NCBI RefSeq assembly: GCF_014698795.1 | Contig: NZ_JACJTR010000010.1 | Location: 124,001 to 188,000, forward strand | Reading direction: 5' to 3' | DNA from: Nostoc sp. FACHB-892 | GTDB lineage: Bacteria; Cyanobacteriota; Cyanobacteriia; Cyanobacteriales; Nostocaceae | DNA length: 64,000 bases | Part shown: positions 7,539 to 15,376 of the stretch, piece after piece | Numbering within the stretch: the first letter of the stretch is position 1 | Layout of the letters: every line of letters begins with the position of its first letter | Notes under the pieces: generated by a model | Databases searched by the model: none | What the model was told of the DNA's origin: nothing | What the model saw: the letters and a program-made list of their open reading frames with translations, nothing else | Translations under genes and position numbers: made by a program

Positions 7539-10085
7539 TTAAAATTGCCAACCCAAGGTAAATTTCACCGTGCGTGGTGCGCCAGGAAAAACGCGCAGGT
7601 CGCCTTCAGCTGTCTCAAAATATTCATTATCAAACAAGTTCTGGAAATTCAGAGCCGCTCTAAAGTTATTCCTGCGGTAAAACAAGGCTGCATCAGTGCG
7701 TACATAACTTGGTAAACTGAAGGTATTATTTAAATCTCCCTGTCTTTCTCCTACATAAAAAAGTCCTAAACCAAACCCTAAGCCTTGCAGATTACCTTGT
7801 TGAATATCGTACCTACTCCACAAACTAAAAGCGTGTTCTGGGACATTATTAATGCGATTTTCTTCCGGAATACGATTGTCTTCAGTTACTATTGCATCGG
7901 TATAAGCGTAGCCACCAATAATTCTCCATCCTGGTAAAATTTCACCTGTTATATCTAATTCAATACCGCGACTTCTTTGTTCTCCTGCCTGAAGAGAAGT
8001 CCTTCCACTTGGATCGTCTAAATCAGTAAAGAGAACGTTTGACCGAGTTATATGGTATAAAGCTAGAGTTGAAGAAAGATTACTTGTCCAATCTACTTTC
8101 ATCCCCACTTCATACTGAGTTCCCCGTTCTGGTATAAATAGTCTGTTGCTGCTTGAGTCCGTAACTTGTTGGAATGAACGGCTATAGTTAGCATAAAGAG
8201 ACACTGCTTCGCTTGGTTGATATACAATACCAACACGGGGACTAAATGCTTCATCTTGTTGAAAATCCGTTGTTTCTCCTTGTAGTTCCTGCGTGACGAT
8301 ATCAAATCTTCCACCTAGAACTAATTTAAAGTTGTCTGAAAAAGAAATTTGGTCTTGTAAATAAATACCCAAACCTTCAGATATTGTTGGTGTATCAGGA
8401 ATCACCTCAGTAATTGCACCAAGACTATCACGCCGATAAATAGGATTAAAAATATTGATGGTATCAAGCTCTCGCAAGGAATCTAGCCCTTCATCATAAG
8501 AAATATCTCTTGACAAATCTATCCCAAATAAGAGTTTGTGGTCGAGGCTACCTGATTTGAAATTACCGACAACATTTGTATCTAAATTGTAAGTTTGTTG
8601 GGCAAATTTAGATACATATAATCCTCGTTCTAGGGTACGCTCATCCTCTAAAAGTTCTGAGGGAAACAAAGAATTTTGATCCACACTCAGGTATGAAAAA
8701 TTAAAGTTATTGCGGAACTGCCAATTTTCACTAAAACGATGTTCAAAATTGTAACCAACCCGCAGTGATTGACGATTATTTTTATCAATTTCATCAAAAG
8801 GTTCGCCAATAAAACGACTGATTGGTAATTGACCATTGCGGTTAGGTAAGACTGTACCACGAGCAGGTAAACCCCGGTCGTTGGGTTGTCTTTGGTCTGA
8901 ATATTCAGCTTCTAAAGTTAATTGGGTATTGTCTCCTATCAGCCAAGTTAAGCTGGGAGCAATAAAAAAACGATCTCTCTCAAAAAAATCAATAAATGTG
9001 TTTGTCGTAAATATAGATGCGTTTAATCTATATAAGACAGTTTTGTCGTCATTTAATGGCCCTGTAAAATCTATTGAGCCACCGTAGCTATCAAAACTAC
9101 CGATGGTTCCCTCAAAAGAATAGAAAGGAATACTTTGAGGTTTTTTCGTGATTATATTAATCGTACCTCCAGCACCTCCTTGACCGAATAGAACTGAGGC
9201 TGGCCCTCGCAAAACTTCTATCTGCTCAATATTTTCGGTATTGATATTAGTTGTGATATTGGTATCATCTCTTAGACCGTTGCGGAGAATATTACGGTTA
9301 GTAAAACCACGAATGGTAAATCCTTCAAAAGCAGAACGTTCTGAGTTATCGGCTATAACACCTGGTGCATTTTTCAAAGCTTCGTTCAAACGCCTCACTT
9401 GCTGGTCTTGCAGGACTTGTTGAGGTATTACCTGAATTGCTTGGGGTACATCACGCAGAGGCGTATCTGTTTTTGTGGCGGTGCTAGCTGTAGGTATTCG
9501 ATAACCATCCTGTTCACCTGTTACAACCAATTCAATAGGTTCATCACTTTGAGTTGTTGGTTGTTCTAGTGGTGTTTCACTTGTCGGCTGTTCTGGCTGC
9601 TGTGTTGTTTCAGCTACGGGTGCAAGTGTAAAAATTAAACCTTCATCACTATCAAATAACTCTGCTGTTGGTAAACTTGTTTCACCTGTTACAGTCAGCC
9701 GTACAGTATTAACGTCAGCTTGAGTGACGCTGACAGAGACAATCCCGCTTAATGGATTAGCAATGCTAAAATCTTTACCTTCAGGTAGTGCTAACACCGC
9801 ATTCGGGAAATCTGCAATATAATTATTCTCTGCACTTTTAATAACAGGTTGAAGTGCTTCTGGTTTAGCACTTTCTAAAATGACTTCAATACCTTTTTCT
9901 GTATTATTGACTTTTACGCCTGTCACTTGCACAAGTGCAACATCATTTTGTTGTGCCAGTAGTAACTTTGCTGTACTGCTAGAATGATGTGATTTAGTTT
10001 CCGCAACAGCTGGTTGTACAAGCAATGATACAAGTGCCAATACAATCCCGGCTGAGATAGTTTCTTTCGATGGTCGAGACTCCAT
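7539..10085 (-). CDS. TonB-dependent siderophore receptor with N-terminal AMIN domain
   Basis: About 848 residues. Order: signal peptide (hydrophobic IVLALVSLLVQPAVA), AMIN domain (about 50-160, VTGVKVNNTEKGIEVIL to LIFTLAP), a Pro/Glu/Thr linker, a TonB-box-like IELVVTG, the plug (PLRDVPQAIQVIPQQVL to GGAGGTINIITKKPQ), and a 22-strand beta-barrel closing with FPGAPRTVKFTLGWQF. The FhuA-like, AMIN-fused form is common in Nostocales. It takes up ferric siderophore across the outer membrane with TonB-ExbBD energy. The longest frame starts at GTG 10094; ATG 10085 has GGAG 8 bases upstream and is preferred. Candidate regulator sites lie upstream at 10116-10132 and 10182-10214. Confidence 0.95.
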   Translation of the reverse strand: MESRPSKETISAGIVLALVSLLVQPAVAETKSHHSSSTAKLLLAQQNDVALVQVTGVKVNNTEKGIEVILESAKPEALQPVIKSAENNYIADFPNAVLALPEGKDFSIANPLSGIVSVSVTQADVNTVRLTVTGETSLPTAELFDSDEGLIFTLAPVAETTQQPEQPTSETPLEQPTTQSDEPIELVVTGEQDGYRIPTASTATKTDTPLRDVPQAIQVIPQQVLQDQQVRRLNEALKNAPGVIADNSERSAFEGFTIRGFTNRNILRNGLRDDTNITTNINTENIEQIEVLRGPASVLFGQGGAGGTINIITKKPQSIPFYSFEGTIGSFDSYGGSIDFTGPLNDDKTVLYRLNASIFTTNTFIDFFERDRFFIAPSLTWLIGDNTQLTLEAEYSDQRQPNDRGLPARGTVLPNRNGQLPISRFIGEPFDEIDKNNRQSLRVGYNFEHRFSENWQFRNNFNFSYLSVDQNSLFPSELLEDERTLERGLYVSKFAQQTYNLDTNVVGNFKSGSLDHKLLFGIDLSRDISYDEGLDSLRELDTINIFNPIYRRDSLGAITEVIPDTPTISEGLGIYLQDQISFSDNFKLVLGGRFDIVTQELQGETTDFQQDEAFSPRVGIVYQPSEAVSLYANYSRSFQQVTDSSSNRLFIPERGTQYEVGMKVDWTSNLSSTLALYHITRSNVLFTDLDDPSGRTSLQAGEQRSRGIELDITGEILPGWRIIGGYAYTDAIVTEDNRIPEENRINNVPEHAFSLWSRYDIQQGNLQGLGFGLGLFYVGERQGDLNNTFSLPSYVRTDAALFYRRNNFRAALNFQNLFDNEYFETAEGDLRVFPGAPRTVKFTLGWQF

Positions 10086-10115
10086 ACTCCTCACTCCACA
10101 AAGGCAAATTCAATA

Positions 10116-10132
10116 TTGCAAATGATTTGCAA
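10116..10132. promoter_or_regulatory. perfect palindrome upstream of the receptor, Fur-like operator candidate
   Basis: TTGCAAATGATTTGCAA is a perfect 8-1-8 inverted repeat, 31-47 bases before the receptor ATG at 10085. Its architecture is like the Fur 7-1-7 site, though the half-site differs from the E. coli consensus. Which protein binds is inference. Confidence 0.5.
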
Positions 10133-10181
10133 CTGTCTGTGGAAAGAGTTTATGTAATTTACGAAGGGTAAGTCTATATAG

Positions 10182-10214
10182 TAGACGGAGAGTTTTGAAC
10201 CATAGACGGAGAGT
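10182..10214. promoter_or_regulatory. 12-bp direct repeat pair, candidate AraC/PchR-type operator
   Basis: TAGACGGAGAGT occurs twice, identically, at 10182-10193 and 10203-10214. The start-to-start distance is 21 bp (two helical turns), the arrangement typical of AraC-family activator sites. It lies about 100-130 bases upstream of the TonB receptor start, and the AraC-type regulator gene is immediately upstream of that. Confidence 0.55.
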
Positions 10215-10377
10215 ATGATTAATTTTTGACATAAACCTGCAAGTAAGCGGCAAATAGCTTATAACAAGTTGCAGCCAAGGAAAGATAGTAGGGGCGAGGT
10301 TAACCAGTGAATCTATAGGTAGACGCAATTCTTGATAAAACCGCCGCTAGTTAGGTGGGGAGTAAAAATATTTCTCA

Positions 10378-11397
10378 TTACACAGCTTTTCTTCCTAACC
10401 GACAATCTTGGGGAGTGATACCAAACTTACGTTTGAAGGCGGCGGCGAAGTGACTTTGGTTTGCATAACCAACTGTGTTGACTACAGTTCTCACGTTCTG
10501 CTTCTGTTCTTGTAGTAACTTTCGCGCTATTTCTAGCCGATAGTCACGCAAATATCCAAATACTGTAGTGCCAAATACTTCACGGAAACCGTACTTGAGT
10601 TTGTTGTCATTAATGCTGACTTGTTTGGCTAAATCAATTAATGAGGGTGGATGATCATAGTTTTTGGTTAAAATATCTCTAACTTGATAAATTTTCTCAA
10701 CATCACCAGCTTTGAGATTAATCAAGGGTTGTTTATCTCCCTCACCATCTATCAATTGAGCAAACTGCAAAGCCAGTAATTCTAATACCTTGCCTTCGAG
10801 ATACATTTTTTGTATCATCCCTTGATAGGGTACATTGAGCATTTGCTGTAATGCTGTCTGCATGGGTAGAGTAATCTTACCCACTGGACGGTGAAACAGA
10901 GGAGGAGAGTCTTTTTCTAAGAAAGGCTGTAACTGTTTGGGTAAATGCTCTAGTCCATCGATGAAATATTTAAAGAAGTCTAAGTCTATACAAATTTTAA
11001 TTACATAGATGCGATCGCCTGCAAAATATTGTTCTATTTCTTCAATATCTGGCAAATAAAATAAGTAATTATTTCCTATTGTTTCTTGGTAATTTTCCTT
11101 AATTCCTGGAATCCCTGGACAAATGACATTATGATTACCTGATAAATAAAATTTGGCTGTTAGTACGTAATCACCATAATGATTAACTTGACTACTAACT
11201 TGCTGGTAGTAATGATCATCAAAAATTTCTAGAATTAATCCTGGACGGAATTTAACTATTTGACAATATGTATTATATAAGCTGTTGCGAACTCTCTGAA
11301 TTTGGTCAAATCCTTTAGTATTATACGATACCTCTAAATTTCCTAGAGTTTCCTGTTCAATTTGATTGATTTGCTCTTCCGTAAGGATATTTGTCAT
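10378..11397 (-). CDS. AraC family transcriptional regulator (PchR-like)
   Basis: 339 residues. The C-terminal 100 residues form the double helix-turn-helix of AraC/XylS proteins: LIDLAKQVSINDNKLKYGFREVFGTTVFGYLRDYRLEIARKLL, then VGYANQSHFAAAFKRKFGITPQDCR. The first 200 residues are the ligand-sensing part found in PchR-type siderophore regulators and are less conserved. Position directly upstream of the TonB receptor points to siderophore-dependent activation of this locus. It may act on the 12-bp repeats at 10182-10214. The ligand is not deducible. Confidence 0.9.
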   Translation of the reverse strand: MTNILTEEQINQIEQETLGNLEVSYNTKGFDQIQRVRNSLYNTYCQIVKFRPGLILEIFDDHYYQQVSSQVNHYGDYVLTAKFYLSGNHNVICPGIPGIKENYQETIGNNYLFYLPDIEEIEQYFAGDRIYVIKICIDLDFFKYFIDGLEHLPKQLQPFLEKDSPPLFHRPVGKITLPMQTALQQMLNVPYQGMIQKMYLEGKVLELLALQFAQLIDGEGDKQPLINLKAGDVEKIYQVRDILTKNYDHPPSLIDLAKQVSINDNKLKYGFREVFGTTVFGYLRDYRLEIARKLLQEQKQNVRTVVNTVGYANQSHFAAAFKRKFGITPQDCRLGRKAV

Positions 11398-11513
11398 CTT
11401 TTAACGGCAATTTTAGTTAGAAATTGCGAATTATTCTTAACTACAAAACTACTAACGTTTAATTTACAATAGTCATGTAGATATTTACAAGAAAGAATAC
11501 ATACCCTTGTTTT

Positions 11514-12425
11514 TTAGCTACTTCCACCCAAAATGTATACATAGGAACCCAAATTTTCGTCATCTGTACCAACAATCACACCGCCTTCTGCACCTGGAAC
11601 AAGTTCCATGCCTTCAATTTTGTGGTAATCAGAGCGGTAAAGGGGAACAAGTTGAGGATTTTGCCGCCATACAATTTTGTTACCACGGAATCCCAGGTGT
11701 CCAGCGACATACACAGCTGACTGAAATGGGCCATCATCTCCAGCATCACTTGCTGAAGTGATGTACACAATTCCTACGGGGTCTACCTTAATATCTGAAA
11801 TATGACGAACATTGCCCGATGGAAAGGGTACTTTCAGATTGGCAGAACCTGCGAGAGTAATTTCATATTTAGCTAAGTCAAATATTCCCCAAAAAATAGT
11901 TGCTGGTTGTTCTCCTTCACCTCGATGCCCCCAAATAGCAACTAATTTACCGTCTATATTTTGTAATCCAAATGCTTCAAAGTTATTGCCTTGAATAATT
12001 CCTGGGAGATTAAATTCCTTGATCGTAGAGATGGTCTTATTGGCAGGCTCTAATCTGATGTAATAAGCTTTTCCAGAACTGCTTAAAGCTATAAAAGAGG
12101 ATTTTGTTTTTTCTGGAACAGATGTTAAAGCTTCTAAATCGATGGGTAATTCTATGTTATTTGGCCAGTTTAATGGTAAATATTCAGGTTGGTTTTTACC
12201 CTTAATACTGATGATTGCTAAACGACCTTGATTTTTTTGTTTGTTGTCATGGGCAATCAAAAAATCTAAGGAATTGCTTTGTTGCTCTATCAAAGCCATA
12301 CCACTGATACCAAAAGGGATACCACCGCGAACCGGACGCCAATCTTGCGCCCAAACTTGCTGGGATATGAGTAACAATGCACTTAAGACTACTATATTGA
12401 TGATTAATTTAAGAAACCGAGGCAT
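11514..12425 (-). CDS. secreted protein of unknown function, possible beta-propeller
   Basis: The frame is open to 12479, but that extension only translates heptanucleotide repeats (Met-Pro-rich). The start at ATG 12425 gives 303 residues with a clear signal peptide (FLKLIINIVVLSALLLISQQVWAQ). The mature part has repeating beta-rich blocks (DFLIAHDNK, FIALSSSGKAYYIRL, KLVAIWGHRGEGEQ, VYITSASDAGDDGPF, EGMELVPGAEGGVIVGTDDE), which suggest a periplasmic beta-propeller similar to phytase/esterase-like folds. No catalytic motif is recognised. It follows divergently from, and close to, the AraC regulator; a link to iron uptake is not shown. Confidence 0.65.
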   Translation of the reverse strand: MPRFLKLIINIVVLSALLLISQQVWAQDWRPVRGGIPFGISGMALIEQQSNSLDFLIAHDNKQKNQGRLAIISIKGKNQPEYLPLNWPNNIELPIDLEALTSVPEKTKSSFIALSSSGKAYYIRLEPANKTISTIKEFNLPGIIQGNNFEAFGLQNIDGKLVAIWGHRGEGEQPATIFWGIFDLAKYEITLAGSANLKVPFPSGNVRHISDIKVDPVGIVYITSASDAGDDGPFQSAVYVAGHLGFRGNKIVWRQNPQLVPLYRSDYHKIEGMELVPGAEGGVIVGTDDENLGSYVYILGGSS

Positions 12426-12438
12426 AGTATAAGGAATT

Positions 12439-12480
12439 GGGCATGGGGCATGGGGCATGGGGCATGGGGCATTGGGCATT
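12439..12480. repeat. heptanucleotide STRR array
   Basis: Six tandem copies of a 7-bp unit (GGGCATG four times, then GGGCATT twice), the short tandemly repeated type common in heterocystous cyanobacteria. It lies just upstream of the 12425 start and accounts for the spurious N-terminal extension of that frame. Confidence 0.85.
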
Positions 12481-12644
12481 GGGTTAGGAAAACTCTTCCC
12501 AGTCCCCAGTACCTAGTTCCCAGTATCGGTAAGAGAAGTGCCTTAGCCGATGCTCAATCATATCAAATCCAGGCAATTTGCACCCACATCAATAAAGCAG
12601 TTTTTTGTACTTGTGTTAGCAGTATATTTACGTAATTAATTAAC

Positions 12645-14930
12645 TCAAGATAGCACTTTCTGTAAAGAAAGCAATAATTCGTTGACAGTATAGGGCTTCG
12701 ACAAAAACGTATTGACACCAATTGCAGCTACTGCACTGAGCTTATTGTCAGACATAAGTCCACTGCTGGCAATAATTCTGACTTGGGGGTTGATTTTTCG
12801 CAGGGTACGGATGGCAGTTAAACCATCCAGCGAGGGCAGCATAATATCCATTAGTACGGCACTAATTTTTCCCCTATTTTTAGCGTACAGCGCGATCGCC
12901 TCAATGCCATCACCGGCAATTAGGGTTTTATAGTTGTAAGCTTCCAGCGATGTCCTCATAGTCTCTTGAATGGCAACTTCATCATCCACAACCAAAATTA
13001 ATTCTCCATGTCCTGTCTGGAGTGGCAATTCTTCTGGAGTGAGTGTTTCCATTCCTTCCACTGCTGGCAAGTAAACCTTGAAGCTAGTGCCACTTCCCGG
13101 TTCGCTATACACATTCACAAAACCCCCGTGGCTTTTAATGATCCCCAGTGCGGTGGAAAGTCCTAACCCTGTGCCTTGTCCTACATCTTTTGTGGTAAAG
13201 AATGGCTCGAAAATTCTATCTAAGATTTCTCTGGGAATCCCCACTCCGGTATCGGAGACAGTAATCACTGTGTAAGGCCCTTCTTTGGCTTCCAGGTTCA
13301 TGCGGGCATAATTTTCGTCAATCAACAGTTTCTCAGCAGAGATGCTCAAACTACCGCCATCGGGCATAGCATCGCGGGCGTTAACGCAGAGGTTCATTAG
13401 TACTTGATGCAGTTGGGTGCTATCTCCTGAAACCATCCACAAATCCTGCGGTATATCAGTGCTGATTTCTATGGATTTGGGAAATGTCTCTTTGAGAATC
13501 TTGGCTAGTTCTACAATTATATGTCTGAGTTGCAAAGTGATGCGCTTACCTTCTATACCTCGCGCAAAGGACAGCACCTGTTTAACTAAATCAGCACCGC
13601 GTCTAGCGTTAATTTCCAAAATCTCTAGTAGATGGTGGGTGCGTTCATCTGCATCAGGAAATTTGAGGGGTAGCAGTTGCGCTCCTGCCAAAATTGGTGT
13701 CAGGATATTGTTGAGGTCGTGAGCAATGCCACTAGCTAAAGTGCCAATACTTTCTAGGCGTTGGGCGCGAAACAATTGAGCTTCTAAGTGTTTTTTCTCA
13801 GTAATATCTGTGTCAACGGTAAGAATTGATTTGGGTTTCCCTTGTTCATCGCATACCAGACTCCAGCGACTAGCAACAAGAATTTCCTTGTCAGTTTTGG
13901 TAAGTTTATTTAACTCTCCCTGCCACTTTCCTTTACTAACAACTTGTAAAAGAGCCGCTTCGATTTCTGGTGAAAATTCGTCATACAAAAGCTCATTAGC
14001 ATTTTTGCCGTAAGCTTCTGTCGCTTTCCAACCGTAAAGTGTTTCTGCGCCTTTGTTCCAGAAGATAATTTCATTGTTTAAATCTCGCAGGCAAATAGCG
14101 TCTGTGGTGACATCGAGTAATGCTGCTTGTTCGCGGATTTTTTCTTCTGCTAATTTGCGATCGCGTAGTGCAGCTTGTCGTTCGCTAATATCAATACTGG
14201 CACACGTCACGCCAACAATTTCTTGCGACTCATTCCGCAATGGCTCAACTGTCAAATCGTAATATCGAGTTGTATCTTTGATTGTAATTGATACTTCCTC
14301 TCGCGTTCCTATGCCAGTGGTTAATACTCCACGTTTAATTGTGGTAAGACGTTGAGCATCTTCAACTGGGATAATATCCAAGTCTTGTTTGCCTAATATT
14401 CCCTCAACCGTCAATTTAGATGGGGGATTGTAAACCCAGGTGTAGCGTAACTCACAATCTTGGTTGTAGACAAAGATGGGAGAGTTTTTGAGGGCCACCC
14501 GAAATCGTTCCTCACTCTGTCGCAGTGCGTTATCTGCCCGTTGACGTTCGATGGCATAACGCATTGAGCGCACCAGCAAGTCGCCAGTTACTTGCCCTTT
14601 CACCAAATAATCCTGCGCTCCTTCTTGCATTGCCCTAATTGCGAGGGTTTCATCGTTTATACCCGTCAGCACAATAATCGGAGTGGCTTTTGCTTGCTGG
14701 TGAGCGATGACAAAGGTTTCTAGTCCCTGGCTATCTGGCAGCGAGAGGTCTAACAAAATTACATCAAAAAGTTCCTTAGCTAAGTAGTTGAGTGCTTCAG
14801 AAAGCTTTTCAACGGGAATCAAATCAACTACAACTGTAGTAACTTCCTTTAAAAACTCCTGTAATAATAAGACATCACCAGGATTATCTTCTACTAATAA
14901 GACTTTTATATTTTTACCTGCCATTTCCAT
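12645..14930 (-). CDS. hybrid sensor: receiver-PAS-PAS-histidine kinase-receiver
   Basis: Numbered from the ATG at 14930, 761 residues. N-terminal receiver (phospho-Asp about 61 in LLDLSLPD); PAS near 140-255 (SPIFVYNQDCELRYTWVYN); second PAS near 270-385 (FWNKGAETLYGWKATEAYG); HisKA with His about 404 (GIAHDLNNILTPI), an HDxxN-type box seen in hybrid kinases; HATPase (NLCVNARDAMPDGG, DTGVGIP, GTGLGLSTALGI); C-terminal receiver with Asp about 695 (LMDIMLPSLDG) and the KP motif. The start overlaps the upstream response regulator stop by one base (TAATG); ATG 14924 has better-spaced GGAG. It is the third gene of a coupled operon and likely acts in one phosphorelay with its partners. Confidence 0.92.
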   Translation of the reverse strand: MEMAGKNIKVLLVEDNPGDVLLLQEFLKEVTTVVVDLIPVEKLSEALNYLAKELFDVILLDLSLPDSQGLETFVIAHQQAKATPIIVLTGINDETLAIRAMQEGAQDYLVKGQVTGDLLVRSMRYAIERQRADNALRQSEERFRVALKNSPIFVYNQDCELRYTWVYNPPSKLTVEGILGKQDLDIIPVEDAQRLTTIKRGVLTTGIGTREEVSITIKDTTRYYDLTVEPLRNESQEIVGVTCASIDISERQAALRDRKLAEEKIREQAALLDVTTDAICLRDLNNEIIFWNKGAETLYGWKATEAYGKNANELLYDEFSPEIEAALLQVVSKGKWQGELNKLTKTDKEILVASRWSLVCDEQGKPKSILTVDTDITEKKHLEAQLFRAQRLESIGTLASGIAHDLNNILTPILAGAQLLPLKFPDADERTHHLLEILEINARRGADLVKQVLSFARGIEGKRITLQLRHIIVELAKILKETFPKSIEISTDIPQDLWMVSGDSTQLHQVLMNLCVNARDAMPDGGSLSISAEKLLIDENYARMNLEAKEGPYTVITVSDTGVGIPREILDRIFEPFFTTKDVGQGTGLGLSTALGIIKSHGGFVNVYSEPGSGTSFKVYLPAVEGMETLTPEELPLQTGHGELILVVDDEVAIQETMRTSLEAYNYKTLIAGDGIEAIALYAKNRGKISAVLMDIMLPSLDGLTAIRTLRKINPQVRIIASSGLMSDNKLSAVAAIGVNTFLSKPYTVNELLLSLQKVLS

Positions 14931-15376
14931 TACTCCGGTGGCAGTTTTACGATCGCAAACCAAAAATTTTCTATTGATTGTACAATTTTAACGAATTGAT
15001 CGAAATCTACTGGCTTAGTTATATAACAGTTTGCACATAAATTATAGGCTTTGAGGATGTCTTCTTCAGCTTGGGAAGTAGTCAGAACTACTACAGGAAT
15101 TCGTCTGAGATTTTCGTCTGCTTTGATTTCTGCCAGCACCTCCCGCCCATCTTTTCTGGGCAAGTTCAAATCGAGCAGCACAATATCTGGATGGACTGCC
15201 TTGACATATTTTTCCTGTTTTCGCAAAAATGCCATTGCTTCCACACCATCTTCGACCACGTTCAGGTTAATTGAGATTTTACTATCTTCAAGGGCGATGC
15301 GTGTAAGTTGGGCATCGCCAGGATTGTCTTCTACCAACAAAACCTCAATAGGCATAATCGCTGTTATGATACTCAC
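14930..15376 (-). CDS. CheY-like response regulator (Rcp1 type)
   Basis: 148 residues, a single receiver domain without output. Visible: acidic pocket [12 protein letters not shown], phospho-acceptor Asp69 in [12 protein letters not shown], Thr100 (VVVLTTS) and Lys121 ([12 protein letters not shown]). The [12 protein letters not shown] and [10 protein letters not shown] features are those of Rcp1-like partners of phytochrome-type kinases. The first ATG (15376) overlaps the stop of the upstream kinase by four bases (ATGA), indicating translational coupling; an internal Met at residue 8 is the alternative start. It probably receives phosphate from the kinase at 15373-17934. Confidence 0.93.
   Translation of the reverse strand: MSIITAIMPIEVLLVEDNPGDAQLTRIALEDSKISINLNVVEDGVEAMAFLRKQEKYVKAVHPDIVLLDLNLPRKDGREVLAEIKADENLRRIPVVVLTTSQAEEDILKAYNLCANCYITKPVDFDQFVKIVQSIENFWFAIVKLPPE

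Noticed and set aside
12426..12479. N-terminal extension of the secreted protein at 11514-12425
   Set aside because: It translates only the heptanucleotide repeat array; the signal peptide starts at 12425.
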